From Bifidobacterium ruminantium DSM 6489 (GTDB lineage: Bacteria; Actinomycetota; Actinomycetes; Actinomycetales; Bifidobacteriaceae): a stretch of 64,000 nt of DNA. Numbering within the stretch: the first letter of the stretch is position 1; each line of letters opens with the position of its first letter. This document shows, piece by piece, positions 36,414 to 45,661 of the stretch. The stretch is taken from assembly GCF_000770925.1 (NCBI RefSeq), contig NZ_JDTK01000002.1:124001-188000 (forward strand). Reading direction: 5' to 3'. The notes beneath the pieces are model-generated. The model saw only the letters and a list, made by a program, of their open reading frames with translations, was not told the origin of the DNA and searched no databases. A program made the translations under genes and the position numbers.

Positions 36414-37778
36414 ATGGCAACCCGATCGACCATCATGGACACCAACAGTTTCCGCCCGGAAATGGCGGCCGCGCTTGATCCGGAGACCCGCAAACTGACC
36501 GAGGAGCGCAACGTGCTCGGCCCCGCATACCGTCTGTTCTACCGCAATCCGGTCCACCTGGTGAAGGGCGTCGGCTCCCATCTGTGGGATGCGGATGGCG
36601 AGGAATACCTCGACGTGTACAACAACGTGGCCTCCGTTGGGCATTGCCATCCGCGCGTGGTCGAAGCCTTGTCCAAGCAGGCATCGATGCTCAACACTCA
36701 CACCCGCTACCTGCACGAGAACATCCTGCATTACGCGGAGGATATCCTTTCCACTATGCCGGACGAGCTCGACCGCATCATGTTCCAATGCACCGGCTCC
36801 GAAGCCAATGATCTGGCCGTCCGCGTGGCACAGACCTACACCGGCGGCGAAGGTGTGATTGTGACGCATGAGGCCTACCACGGCAATTCCGCGCTGACCT
36901 CCAAGCTGTCTCCAGCGCTCGGCACCGCGCAGACCTTGGGACTGACGATGCGCATGATTCCAACGCCGGACACCTACCGTCTCGAGATCGACGGCAAGCC
37001 CGCCTCCGAATGCACCGCCGAGGAATTCGGCAACTGGATGGCCGGCGAGGTGCGGAAGGCCGTGACCGACATGGAACGCCACGGCATCAAGTTCGCGGCC
37101 CTGCTGGCCGACTCCATCTTCTCGTCCGACGGCGTGTACCCGGATCCGGTCGGCTACCTGAAACCGGTCATCGACACCGTCCACGAGCTTGGCGGCGTGT
37201 GGATCGCCGATGAGGTGCAGCCTGGCTTCACCCGCACCGGCGATGCATTCTGGGGATTCGGACGCCAAGGCATCGTGCCTGACCTGGTCACCTCCGGCAA
37301 GCCGATGGCCAACGGCCTACCGACCTCCCTGATGGCGGCCCGTCATGAAGTGCTGGAACCGTTCGCCGGCTCCATCCCATACTTCAACACCTTCGGCGGC
37401 AACCCGGTCTGCATGGCCGCAGCACAGGCCGTGCTCGACGTCATGCGCGACGAGGACACCATGGGCAACGCCAAGAAAGTCGGCAAGATCTTCAAGGACG
37501 CCGTCACCTCCCTCATGCCGGAGCACCCCTGCATCGGCGACGTCCGTGGCGCAGGCCTGTACATCGGCTGCGAAATCGTCAAACCCGGAACCAAGAATCC
37601 CGACCAGAAGGCCGCGCTCGACATCCTCGAAACCCTGAGGGACAACCACATCCTCACCTCGGTGTGTGGACGCTACGGCAACATCCTCAAACTGCGTCCG
37701 CCGCTGGTCTTCAGCGAATCCGACGTGGACTGGTTCATGGACGGATTCACGAAGACGCTGGAAACATTGAAGTTGTAG
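36414..37778 (+). CDS. Class III PLP-dependent aminotransferase/phospho-lyase
   Basis: A 454-residue fold-type I PLP enzyme. Visible are GSEANDLAVRVAQTYTGGEG in the cofactor loop, WIADEVQPGFTRTG with the PLP-ring Asp, and TSGKPMANGLP with the Schiff-base Lys. The N-terminal NVLGPAYRLFYRNPVHLVKG resembles the AGXT2-like branch, which includes ethanolamine-phosphate and phosphohydroxylysine phospho-lyases as well as ordinary aminotransferases. With a kinase and amine permease next door, phospho-lyase activity is plausible; 4-aminobutyrate or alanine-glyoxylate type transamination is the alternative. AAAGAAGGA precedes ATG 36414. Confidence 0.85.
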   Translation: MATRSTIMDTNSFRPEMAAALDPETRKLTEERNVLGPAYRLFYRNPVHLVKGVGSHLWDADGEEYLDVYNNVASVGHCHPRVVEALSKQASMLNTHTRYLHENILHYAEDILSTMPDELDRIMFQCTGSEANDLAVRVAQTYTGGEGVIVTHEAYHGNSALTSKLSPALGTAQTLGLTMRMIPTPDTYRLEIDGKPASECTAEEFGNWMAGEVRKAVTDMERHGIKFAALLADSIFSSDGVYPDPVGYLKPVIDTVHELGGVWIADEVQPGFTRTGDAFWGFGRQGIVPDLVTSGKPMANGLPTSLMAARHEVLEPFAGSIPYFNTFGGNPVCMAAAQAVLDVMRDEDTMGNAKKVGKIFKDAVTSLMPEHPCIGDVRGAGLYIGCEIVKPGTKNPDQKAALDILETLRDNHILTSVCGRYGNILKLRPPLVFSESDVDWFMDGFTKTLETLKL

Positions 37779-37813
37779 AACTACAGGAAACCAACCGACG
37801 AAAGGGCGTGGAC

Positions 37814-38626
37814 ATGGCGGACCACATTGACACGGATCGCACGGCAACAGCGGCGAACGGGTTGGTTCACCTTATCCGCGTCCTCATCCGCGAGCAGGAA
37901 CTCCAGCCAGGGGAGCGGCTCGGATCGGAACGCGCGCTTGCCAAAAGCCTTGGCGTCAGCAGGTCTGATCTGCGCACCGCGCTCGCGGTCCTGGAATCCA
38001 GCCACGAGGTCATTCGCAAAATCGGCCGTGCGGGCGGCACCGTCGTCTCCGACGGCCGGTTGGAACGCAATATCAACACCGTGGAATCGCTGCCGACAAT
38101 CGCGCGAAGGCAGGGGATGCGCGTCTCTTCGAAAGTGCTGCGGGCGGTGATCGCACCCGCTTCGCCATCGGACGTGCGCTTGCTGAGGCTGCCCGGCGAG
38201 CACCCCATGATATACGACATCATCCGTCTGCGCTATATCGAGGATCGGCCGCTTTCCTTGGAAAAAACACATCTGCCCGCGTATCTGTTCCCGCAATTCC
38301 TGACGCGCGACCTGACCGCGCCGTTCTACACCATGTTCGAACGTGAATACGGCATCCGGCCGTGCACCGTGGATGAGACGCTGGAATCCGTGGTGGGTGA
38401 CGAGCATGAGAACGAGCTACTGGACATCGATCCTGGAACGCCTCTGATGCGCATCCACAGAATCGCCTATGCGGCGGACGGGTATCCTTTCGAACGGGCG
38501 ATCGACATGTACATCGCAGACCAGATGCGTTTCACCATGCATCATTCCGGCTATGTGAGGCTTTCCGCGACGCGGGATGATGCGCGGAACGTCACACGAT
38601 CCGACGGTCCGCGGCCCAACGGGTGA
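37814..38626 (+). CDS. GntR-family transcriptional regulator with UTRA domain
   Basis: A 270-residue regulator. The winged helix is at about residues 15-80 (LQPGERLGSERALAKSLGVS then RSDLRTALAVLES). The UTRA ligand domain is at about 95-250 (RLRYIEDRPLSLEKTHLPA, and MRIHRIAYAADGYPFERAID near the end). It lies 35 nt after the PLP enzyme gene in the same operon and is the likely local regulator of the cassette. ATG 37814 follows AAAGGG; GTG 37808 is an alternative. Its 3' end overlaps the convergent regulator gene by 35 bp. Confidence 0.9.
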   Translation: MADHIDTDRTATAANGLVHLIRVLIREQELQPGERLGSERALAKSLGVSRSDLRTALAVLESSHEVIRKIGRAGGTVVSDGRLERNINTVESLPTIARRQGMRVSSKVLRAVIAPASPSDVRLLRLPGEHPMIYDIIRLRYIEDRPLSLEKTHLPAYLFPQFLTRDLTAPFYTMFEREYGIRPCTVDETLESVVGDEHENELLDIDPGTPLMRIHRIAYAADGYPFERAIDMYIADQMRFTMHHSGYVRLSATRDDARNVTRSDGPRPNG

Positions 38627-39272
38627 GCTCGGAACGGTTCGACAGCTGCAGTTTGCGCAGCACCGAGCTCATATGGGTCTCCACGGTCTTGATGGAGATG
38701 AACAGTTCCGAAGCCACCTCCTTGTACGTGTAGCCGCGCGCGATCAGCCGCATGACCTCCTGCTCGCGGTTGGACAGCCGGTCCAGCTCGTCATCGTGGA
38801 TCGGGCCGCCGAACGCGCCGTTCGCGCTCGGGCCGTTCTGGAAGGCGGACAGCACGAATCCCGCCAATTTCGGCGAGAACACGGCGTAGCCCTCATGCAC
38901 CTGCTTGATGGAGGACACCAGGTCGTCGCCGGAAATAGTTTTCGTCACATATCCCTGCGCACCGGCGCGGATCACGGAACCGACATCCTGCGGAGAATCC
39001 GACACGGACAGCGCGAGGAAGACGGTATCGGGGGAGTATGCGCGCGATTTCGTGAGGATTTCGGCGCCACCGCCGTTCTCGCCGCCCGGCACATGCACGT
39101 CCAGCAGCACCACGTCCGGTTTGGTCTGCGCGATCATCGCCACTGACCCCTCCACGTCGGCCGCCTGTCCGACCACGTCGAAATACGGCTGCAACGTGGC
39201 GATCACGCCCGCGCGGAACATCTCATGGTCGTCCACGACGGCGATTCTGATGCGCTGTTCCCGCTCGCTCAT
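38592..39272 (-). CDS. NarL/LuxR-family response regulator
   Basis: A 226-residue regulator with a receiver domain (IRIAVVDDHEMFRAGVIATL, phospho-Asp in DVVLLDVHVPGG) and a C-terminal LuxR-type HTH (LSNREQEVMRLIARGYTYKE, then LFISIKTVETHMSSVLRKL). The ATG at 39272 has AAGGAG 5 nt upstream. An in-frame ATG at 39329 overlaps the kinase stop as ATGA and would give 245 residues, so either start is possible. It is co-transcribed with the PspC-domain kinase gene just upstream and should be its partner. Confidence 0.93.
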   Translation of the reverse strand: MSEREQRIRIAVVDDHEMFRAGVIATLQPYFDVVGQAADVEGSVAMIAQTKPDVVLLDVHVPGGENGGGAEILTKSRAYSPDTVFLALSVSDSPQDVGSVIRAGAQGYVTKTISGDDLVSSIKQVHEGYAVFSPKLAGFVLSAFQNGPSANGAFGGPIHDDELDRLSNREQEVMRLIARGYTYKEVASELFISIKTVETHMSSVLRKLQLSNRSELTRWAADRRIV

Positions 39273-39325
39273 TCCTGCTCCTTGGTTCGATTGATTCATT
39301 GCCGCACCTGCTGCATGTGCCGTGT

Positions 39326-40849
39326 TCATTGCGCCGATTGCACGCCCGTATCGCCGTCCGCTGTGGTGGTCGTAGCGCTGTCCGCATCCTCCGCCGCTCC
39401 TGAAATCGGCATGTGCATGCGCACCTCCGTGCCCCAGCCGGGCCTCGACACAATCTCCACTGTACCGCCGCGGCGCTTGATACGTCCGATGATGGACTCG
39501 CGGATGCCCAGGCGATTCGCTGGAATGGCGTCGACGTCGAAGCCGTCGCCATGGTCGCGTACGAACACCTCCACCAGCTTGTCGCCGGCCTCGCAGTAGA
39601 CGGACACCGGTTCGCCGCCATGCGTCACGGCGTTGACGAGTGCCTGCTGCGTGGCATCCAACAACGCGTCGGTCTGCGCGCTCGGCCGCGCGTCACCCAC
39701 CGTCACCACCTCGATCGGCTTGCCATGCGTGTCCTCCACATGCGCTGCGATCTGCTTCAAACCGGCGTTGACGGAACGATCCGACGTGGTGCGCTCCTGA
39801 TATAGCCATTCACGCAACTCGCGTTCCTGCTGCCTCGCCAGTGAAAACACGGTCTGCTGGTCATCGGCATGCAACTGGATCAGCGCCAGCGTCTGCAGCA
39901 CGCCGTCGTGCAGGTGGGCGGTCATGTCGGCGCGCTCCTCCTCGCGCTCCTTCAGCGCGCGCTCCGTGCCCAAATCCCGGATCATCGCCACGATCCATGG
40001 CACGATCGCCAGCAGCACGCCGACAAGCATCGCCAGGCCGGCGACCAGCATGGTGAGCGTGGCATGCCGTGCGGACGGCATCGTGCGGACATGCGTGGCG
40101 ATGTACAGCGCATATGCGGCGAAAATGATCGCAATGCCGGCGAGCATCGTCCACAACTGGCCTTCCTTCGCGTTGAAACGAAGCCAGGACACGCCGATGC
40201 CGACCACGCCGAGCAGTACCGGCAGAATCAGCATGCCTTCGAGACCGGTCGCCGTCATCACCGCGCACAGACCCAACGCGGCGAGTCCCGCCATGGCCAA
40301 CAGTGCGGGTTTCGGCGCCTGCCGGAGCATCTGTTCCAGGCTTTCGGACGATTGCCGTCCGTCTTCCGATGGCGTTTCGTTTGCCATCGCGCCGGTTTTT
40401 GCCGATTGCGTGCCGACGTTTTGCGTGCCTGCCCCATTGCCCATGAAGCCGTGTGCGACGGATTCGCCATACGGCGCATTGCCGCGTGACAACGGCGCGT
40501 TGCCTACGGGCTGGCTGCCTGCGATGGCGTATGCCTGCTGTACCGGATCACCTGTGGGAATGGTGATCCACAGGAAGATGTAGGCGATGAGTCCGGAGCC
40601 GAAGAAGAAGGAGGTGATGATGAAGATGAAGCGGACCAGATGGACGGACACGCCCAGATGCATGCTGACGGCTTTGGCCACGCCCGCAACCGCACGTCCG
40701 TACGTTGGCCGCAGCAACGGCAGTCTGGCCGGTCGTGATGGTGCGGGACGGCCTTCGCGCAGGGCCTGCACGTAGCACCAGCGCATGTAGACCGCGCTGG
40801 CCTGGTCGTACTGTTCCTGCGTGTATCGCGGTTTGGCTAAGGACTTCAT
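39326..40849 (-). CDS. PspC-domain sensor histidine kinase
   Basis: A 507-residue membrane kinase. An N-terminal PspC domain (about residues 48-105, GRAVAGVAKAVSMHLGVSVH then LIAYIFLWITIP) is followed by four more membrane segments at about 180-280. The HisKA_3 box is ADMTAHLHDGVLQTLALIQL, and the HATPase contains ATQQALVNAVTHGG and VRDHGDGFDV. It resembles actinobacterial envelope-stress kinases of the LiaS/MacS kind. Its ATG is divergent from another PspC gene with 113 bp between. The pair forms a two-component system with the NarL-type regulator. Confidence 0.92.
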   Translation of the reverse strand: MKSLAKPRYTQEQYDQASAVYMRWCYVQALREGRPAPSRPARLPLLRPTYGRAVAGVAKAVSMHLGVSVHLVRFIFIITSFFFGSGLIAYIFLWITIPTGDPVQQAYAIAGSQPVGNAPLSRGNAPYGESVAHGFMGNGAGTQNVGTQSAKTGAMANETPSEDGRQSSESLEQMLRQAPKPALLAMAGLAALGLCAVMTATGLEGMLILPVLLGVVGIGVSWLRFNAKEGQLWTMLAGIAIIFAAYALYIATHVRTMPSARHATLTMLVAGLAMLVGVLLAIVPWIVAMIRDLGTERALKEREEERADMTAHLHDGVLQTLALIQLHADDQQTVFSLARQQERELREWLYQERTTSDRSVNAGLKQIAAHVEDTHGKPIEVVTVGDARPSAQTDALLDATQQALVNAVTHGGEPVSVYCEAGDKLVEVFVRDHGDGFDVDAIPANRLGIRESIIGRIKRRGGTVEIVSRPGWGTEVRMHMPISGAAEDADSATTTTADGDTGVQSAQ

Positions 40850-40962
40850 GCTTCCATTGTGCCCTGTCGGGGATGCCGATTCAGGGCTTTCAGCTGGTGT
40901 TCAGGGCAGATTCAGGGTGTTCCCCGATACGTATGACGGCTGCGGATTGCTGTAATGGAGAT

Positions 40963-42876
40963 ATGAGCAACGCAAACAACAATCCGCAAGGCGGCAGTGC
41001 CGCTGGTTCTGCCGAACCGCAATCGCAGCCACGGCCGCCGATGTATCAGCCGCAGCCGAATCGCGGCAATCGATTCTTCGCATGGATCCGCTCCAGCCGG
41101 ATCACGCGCGGCCGCAACCGGTGGATCGCAGGCGTGTGCGACGGCGTGGCGCGCCGCTTGGGATGGAACGCCACCCTGGTCCGCGCGCTGGTGATTCTCA
41201 CCTCGCTACTGTTCGGCGCCGGAGCGGCGTTCTACGCATTGGCCTGGTTCCTGCTACCGGACGAGACGGATGGTCGGATCCTGTGCGAGGAGCTGGTCAA
41301 CGGCCATTGGGATTGGAACTGCGCGGGCGCGCTGGTATGCGCCGCGGTGGCGCTGTGCCTGCCCGGCGCCGGATGGCTGGCGTTCGGCGTGGCCGTGCTG
41401 GTGTTCTGGCTGCTGGTGAACCGCCAGTCGTATGCGGCGAGCTGGCAGCCGCCGCAGCAGGGCGGATCGTGGCCTGGGCAGCCTGCTCAGCCCGTTCAGC
41501 CGGGACAGCCGGTGCGGCCTGCGCAATCGCAATATATGCCGCAGCCGATGTCCACGAACACGGCCACCACTGCAAACATGCCCGGCACGCCAGGCCAGCC
41601 GATGCCGCAGCCGACGTGTCCCGCGCCTTCCGGCTACCAGCAGTACGCGCGTCCCGTCCAATCGCCATACCAGACGTTTCAGCAGCCGGTGAACCCGCCT
41701 GCAGCGTTTGCCACGGCCAATGTGCCGCCGACCTTCACCGCTCCGCCGACGGTGGCGGCGCCGCAGTCGAAACGCGCCCGCCGCAAGCCAGCCGGACCGC
41801 TGCTGGTACTGGTGACGCTTGGCTTGGCATTGCTGGCGATCGCCGGATCTGGCTGGTACGCCATTACGATGCCGGTTGATTGGGATTACGCCTTGCGCGT
41901 GCTGCGTCTCGCCACACTGTGCTGCGGCGGCATCTGCCTGGGAATCGGCGTGGTGATCGTCGTGCTTGGTTGCATGGGCCGTCGCACCGGCGGCCTGCAT
42001 CCGCTGGCATGGTGCGCGGCGTTCATGGCCGTGGTGATGACGTTCTGCACGAGTGCGGTGGCATGGGAAAGCCGCGATTGGATGATGTCGAATGACTACC
42101 ACCGCACGACGGTCTCCGGCATCGTGACATGGAGCGACACCAGCGACGCCCAGATGAAACGATACGAACAGGGACTGGTGGTGGTCGGCAAGAACTACGC
42201 CAACGATGTGCTCGACATCGATTTGAGCGGATATCCGGCAGCGCATGGCAAGCACAAGGTCAAGCTCAACGACGGCACGTACGGCGAAAGCTCATGTCCG
42301 ACAGGGAAGCTGAATCTGGTGGTGGTGAACGCCCAGGTGGTGGTCACGCTGCCGGACGGATGCCAGTGGTCGGTCAGCGATCCGGACGACGGCTACACCA
42401 ACGTCACGGATTACATAGGAGGGCCGGACGGGATTACGTTCTTCAACGGCACGGGCTTCATGGGCCTGTCCCTCGATGAGAACGATGATTCGGGACTCGG
42501 CCATCATGGCGTGAACAAGGGCGTTCCGGCGCTCAACGGCACCACCGATTTCGACGATTCCGGCGATGATGATGCGGGCGATGCCGGTTCGGATACGGAG
42601 AACGATTCGCAGGATTCGGTATACGCCGGCACGGATCTCGACAAGGCATTCAAAACGATCTACGAGAACAAGTGGTATTGGCCGTCGATCGATTCGGACA
42701 AGGCTCCGGAGGAACCGGATCTGTATGTCAACGTCGATGGGACGGTCGGCGGCAGTGTCACCATGCAGTACACGTCCGACAGCAAGCTGCCAGTGGGAAC
42801 GACGGGCGGCCAATCGCATGGCAGCGTCGATGGAAAGAACGTCGGGAAAAGCGCCAGCGGAAAGGAAACGAAATGA
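40963..42876 (+). CDS. PspC-domain membrane protein with extracytoplasmic C-terminal region
   Basis: A 637-residue protein. The PspC domain (about residues 40-105, GVCDGVARRLGWNATLVRAL) has the usual two hydrophobic stretches. Further helices follow (WNCAGALVCAAVALCLPGAG), then a Pro/Gln-rich linker at about 155-255. A second membrane block lies at 270-370. The polar C-terminal domain of about 260 residues includes SSCPTGKLNLVVVNAQVVVT and acidic stretches and probably faces outside. It is likely a LiaF-like partner of the divergently encoded kinase. TAATGGAGAT precedes ATG 40963. Its stop overlaps the next start as ATGA. Confidence 0.87.
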   Translation: MSNANNNPQGGSAAGSAEPQSQPRPPMYQPQPNRGNRFFAWIRSSRITRGRNRWIAGVCDGVARRLGWNATLVRALVILTSLLFGAGAAFYALAWFLLPDETDGRILCEELVNGHWDWNCAGALVCAAVALCLPGAGWLAFGVAVLVFWLLVNRQSYAASWQPPQQGGSWPGQPAQPVQPGQPVRPAQSQYMPQPMSTNTATTANMPGTPGQPMPQPTCPAPSGYQQYARPVQSPYQTFQQPVNPPAAFATANVPPTFTAPPTVAAPQSKRARRKPAGPLLVLVTLGLALLAIAGSGWYAITMPVDWDYALRVLRLATLCCGGICLGIGVVIVVLGCMGRRTGGLHPLAWCAAFMAVVMTFCTSAVAWESRDWMMSNDYHRTTVSGIVTWSDTSDAQMKRYEQGLVVVGKNYANDVLDIDLSGYPAAHGKHKVKLNDGTYGESSCPTGKLNLVVVNAQVVVTLPDGCQWSVSDPDDGYTNVTDYIGGPDGITFFNGTGFMGLSLDENDDSGLGHHGVNKGVPALNGTTDFDDSGDDDAGDAGSDTENDSQDSVYAGTDLDKAFKTIYENKWYWPSIDSDKAPEEPDLYVNVDGTVGGSVTMQYTSDSKLPVGTTGGQSHGSVDGKNVGKSASGKETK

Positions 42877-43505
42877 GTGACGAGAAAACCCGTGAAGTGC
42901 CGTTGACCGACGTCATGGGAATCGCGGAGGTCTCGGACGAGCCCACGGAAACCCTGCCGGCCGTCGACGATCCGGGCGAGGCGAAGACCGAATCGTTCCA
43001 GAAGCCGTTCGACGGCGGTCCGGAAGCGCAGAGGAAGTTCGAATCGCAGGACGAGGCCGAATCGCAGGACGAGGCCGAATCGCTGGAAACCTCCGGACAA
43101 GACATGCGCGGAAGCTTTGCGGGCCGTTCGGCACGTCCGACCGGTTCCGTCAAATCGGCTGATCCAGCCAAATCAGCCGAGCCGGTCGACCCCTCCAAGC
43201 AAGTGCGCATCGGCAAAACGGACGGCGAGCTGGTAATCCGCCCGTCCGGACCAAGCACCGGAACTATCGTGCTGGGCGTGTTCTTCTGCCTGATCGGCCT
43301 GATGTCCATGCTGTGCCTGCTGCCCATCGGCGCATGGCGGTGGATGCCGAATCCCTCGACGCTGTTCTTCTACGTGGTCGGCGGTCTCGGCGCGCTGCTG
43401 CTCATCATTTCCGTGGTCTGGGCCGTCGTCGCCGCGGTGCGTCTGCGCCGACGGGAACGCCAGTCAGCAGAACAGTCCCCAGAAAGCCAGCAGCGCCAAC
43501 GATAG
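42873..43505 (+). CDS. Small membrane protein of the PspC cluster, unknown function
   Basis: A 210-residue protein. Residues 1-135 are acidic, low complexity and contain a duplicated SQDEAE motif. Two membrane segments at about 140-165 (GTIVLGVFFCLIGLMSMLCL) and 175-200 (VVGGLGALLLIISVVWAVVA) are followed by a short basic tail. ATG overlaps the stop of the PspC gene (ATGA) and AAAGGAAA is upstream, so translation is coupled. The 3' end overlaps the convergent hydrolase gene by 42 bp. No family recognised. Confidence 0.78.
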   Translation: MSDEKTREVPLTDVMGIAEVSDEPTETLPAVDDPGEAKTESFQKPFDGGPEAQRKFESQDEAESQDEAESLETSGQDMRGSFAGRSARPTGSVKSADPAKSAEPVDPSKQVRIGKTDGELVIRPSGPSTGTIVLGVFFCLIGLMSMLCLLPIGAWRWMPNPSTLFFYVVGGLGALLLIISVVWAVVAAVRLRRRERQSAEQSPESQQRQR

Positions 43506-45281
43506 CGCCGCCGACACCACCACACACGTGGCCACGATGACATGGCCGGATCCGATGCATGCTTTTCCATCTTTTCCTATATCGCATCGGCTTCCGGCTG
43601 CGGCATCGTGGCCATTATTCATATCCGCATCGTCATCTATGCTTGCAATCGCGCGATTCCTAGCATGACGACGGCACGCGTCCACGATGATTTCCGCCAA
43701 CAGCCAGGCGAACGCGACAAGGCTCAGCCATGTGAGCATGACGATGGCATGCCAGTTCTTGGCAAGCACCGCCGAATTGTCGGTCAACGAGATCGCATCA
43801 ATGATGACGGTGACCAGATACGCCAGGAACACGCCGGTCGTGCCGACGGCAAGGAGGGTGTTGAGCGCCAGTGCGACGCGCATGCCGACCGGGAATCGAT
43901 GGTCGGTTATTGCGATTGGACGTGCTGCATTCGGTTGTGTGGACGGACCTGTCGGTGTGGTCGCATCCGTTGAAAACATTGAAGTCGAATCCGTTGGCTC
44001 CGCCGGTTCCGTCGAAGCCGAATCGTGCGATATCCGCCGTGACGCACGGCGCTCGCGCACCCAGCCGGCGATGAGCAGAATTGGCGCGCCGCACATCGCC
44101 AGCAGCGCGCAGAGCGGGCAAACCGCGATTGCGCCGACAATCACACCCATCGACTTCACCAGCGCGGGCGGGGTCTTCAGCGGTGCCGTGACCGTCTGAT
44201 TCGGCTGCGTTCCGGCGATCATCGGCGTTGCCCAGCCGTTCGCACCCGTGCCGCTCGTCACCGCGTTGATCCAATCCTCCAGATCGTGCGTGTAATGCGG
44301 TTCCAACGGCAGTCCCGGAACCGTCTGATTCGAACCGGTTCGAAGCTGATGGTTCGCGTCATAATACCGCAGCGTCACATTCGTATTGCCAGCCTGGTTT
44401 GCGGCTTTGATCAGCAGCCGCGCGCCCTGTTCGACCGGCATGGCTGTGTCCTTGACGCCATAGTTGATGAGTAGCGGCATGGTGAGCGATCTGCGGTATT
44501 TGGCCGCGTCGAAATCCGCATAGGCGAGTCCCATGCGTTGTGTGCCAAGGCTGGTGATGCGCGGAATAAGCTGCTTGACGGCATCGGGTGCGCCCGCGGC
44601 GGTCAGATAATTGGTGGCTGCGAGCGTCATCTGCTGACGGCCCGAAACGACCGGGGGAGAGGTGAGGATGGCGAAGGCAAGATCCGGATGCTGTTGCGTC
44701 AGCACGGTGGCGATCCATGTGCCTTCCGATTCGGCGTAGATGCCGGTTTCCGATCTGCTCACGCCCGGCCATTTTCTCAGGATTTCCAGCGATTTCGCAT
44801 AGTCGTGCGCGCTGGACACGTAGTCGCGGTGCAGCATGGTGTAGTTGTCGAGCCGCTTGTCCGGCACGAGAGTGGTGATGCCGGCCGACGCCATCGCGTT
44901 CGCCACGTCGACGAACGCCTCCGACGATTTGCCGGTGCCCGAACCGTGCAGGAACAGGCATGCGGGACGATCTGCCGGCGCGTCGAGCGGCTCGCGAACG
45001 ATGGCATTCACGGTTTTGCCGCCGTCCAACGCGACCGTGATATGCGTTTCCTTGGTGCGGTACGCGCCCTCCTGCGGGGTTTTGAACACGGCACCTGTGG
45101 CCGGGTCAACGGCTTGGATAGCGGTATTGGTCGTGGTGAGCGTGATATGGTCCGTGAACGGCTCGACCTGCCATTTCGGCGCCATCGCATTGCCGAGCGC
45201 GCATAGGACCATGGTCAGAAGAAGCGCCAGCGCGGTAGTCGCCGCGCAGGTGACGAGAATTCGTTTCACAATGCTTCGCAC
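43464..45281 (-). CDS. Membrane-anchored alpha/beta hydrolase
   Basis: A 605-residue protein with an N-terminal membrane segment (about 8-30, TCAATTALALLLTMVLCALG). An extracytoplasmic alpha/beta hydrolase domain (about 60-370) has the oxyanion loop CLFLHGSGTGKSS, the nucleophile elbow YAESEG and a His near PHYTHDLEDW. Four further membrane helices occupy 390-605. The substrate is unknown; esterase or peptidase of the S9/BAAT type is possible. GTG 45281 is chosen because the hydrophobic leader begins there; the frame stays open further upstream without homology. It lies downstream of the MFS gene. Confidence 0.83.
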   Translation of the reverse strand: MRSIVKRILVTCAATTALALLLTMVLCALGNAMAPKWQVEPFTDHITLTTTNTAIQAVDPATGAVFKTPQEGAYRTKETHITVALDGGKTVNAIVREPLDAPADRPACLFLHGSGTGKSSEAFVDVANAMASAGITTLVPDKRLDNYTMLHRDYVSSAHDYAKSLEILRKWPGVSRSETGIYAESEGTWIATVLTQQHPDLAFAILTSPPVVSGRQQMTLAATNYLTAAGAPDAVKQLIPRITSLGTQRMGLAYADFDAAKYRRSLTMPLLINYGVKDTAMPVEQGARLLIKAANQAGNTNVTLRYYDANHQLRTGSNQTVPGLPLEPHYTHDLEDWINAVTSGTGANGWATPMIAGTQPNQTVTAPLKTPPALVKSMGVIVGAIAVCPLCALLAMCGAPILLIAGWVRERRASRRISHDSASTEPAEPTDSTSMFSTDATTPTGPSTQPNAARPIAITDHRFPVGMRVALALNTLLAVGTTGVFLAYLVTVIIDAISLTDNSAVLAKNWHAIVMLTWLSLVAFAWLLAEIIVDACRRHARNRAIASIDDDADMNNGHDAAAGSRCDIGKDGKACIGSGHVIVATCVVVSAALSLALLAFWGLFC

Positions 45282-45661
45282 GGTACGCCACTCTAGTCGT
45301 ATTCGGCGTGCGTGGCGCGGAAAACACGGAATCATGGGGAATCCGCGTATAATCGCGATTTCGTAATCGCCAACCGACGTTTCGTGCTGCAAATCAACAC
45401 GAAACCAGGGGAAAATCGCAATAACCCCTTCCACAATCCACCTGTGGATATGTGGAAATCCTTTGATGCGGGCAGACGTCGGTTCCATCGCATCCCCTCC
45501 GCCAAACCGACGCTGAGCGTCCTCCAGCCGTCGGTTTCGCCGCACCTTTTCCGCCAAACCGACGCTTAGGCCCTCCTCAGCGTCGGTTTCGCGGATTGGG
45601 GGCGATGGAATCGACGCTGAGATGGGATTTGGGGGAGAAGGATGGGAAGGTTGGGATGGGG
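45282..45661. repeat. Intergenic region with phased 40-bp palindromes downstream of the MFS gene
   Basis: Two 40-bp palindromes (45501-45540 and 45553-45592) of form GCCAAACCGACGCT...CGTCGGTTTCGC are separated by exactly 12 bp, giving a 52-bp period. Degenerate half-units continue the phase on both sides: CGTCGGTTCCAT ends at 45488 and ATCGACGCTGAG follows 45605. No coding sequence seen. The promoter of the hydrolase gene must also lie here. Confidence 0.75.

Noticed and set aside
45501-45592. CRISPR-like repeat pair with short spacers.
   Set aside because: Units are long palindromes with a 12-bp spacer and only two or so copies per side; no cas genes nearby, and spacers are far shorter than CRISPR spacers.
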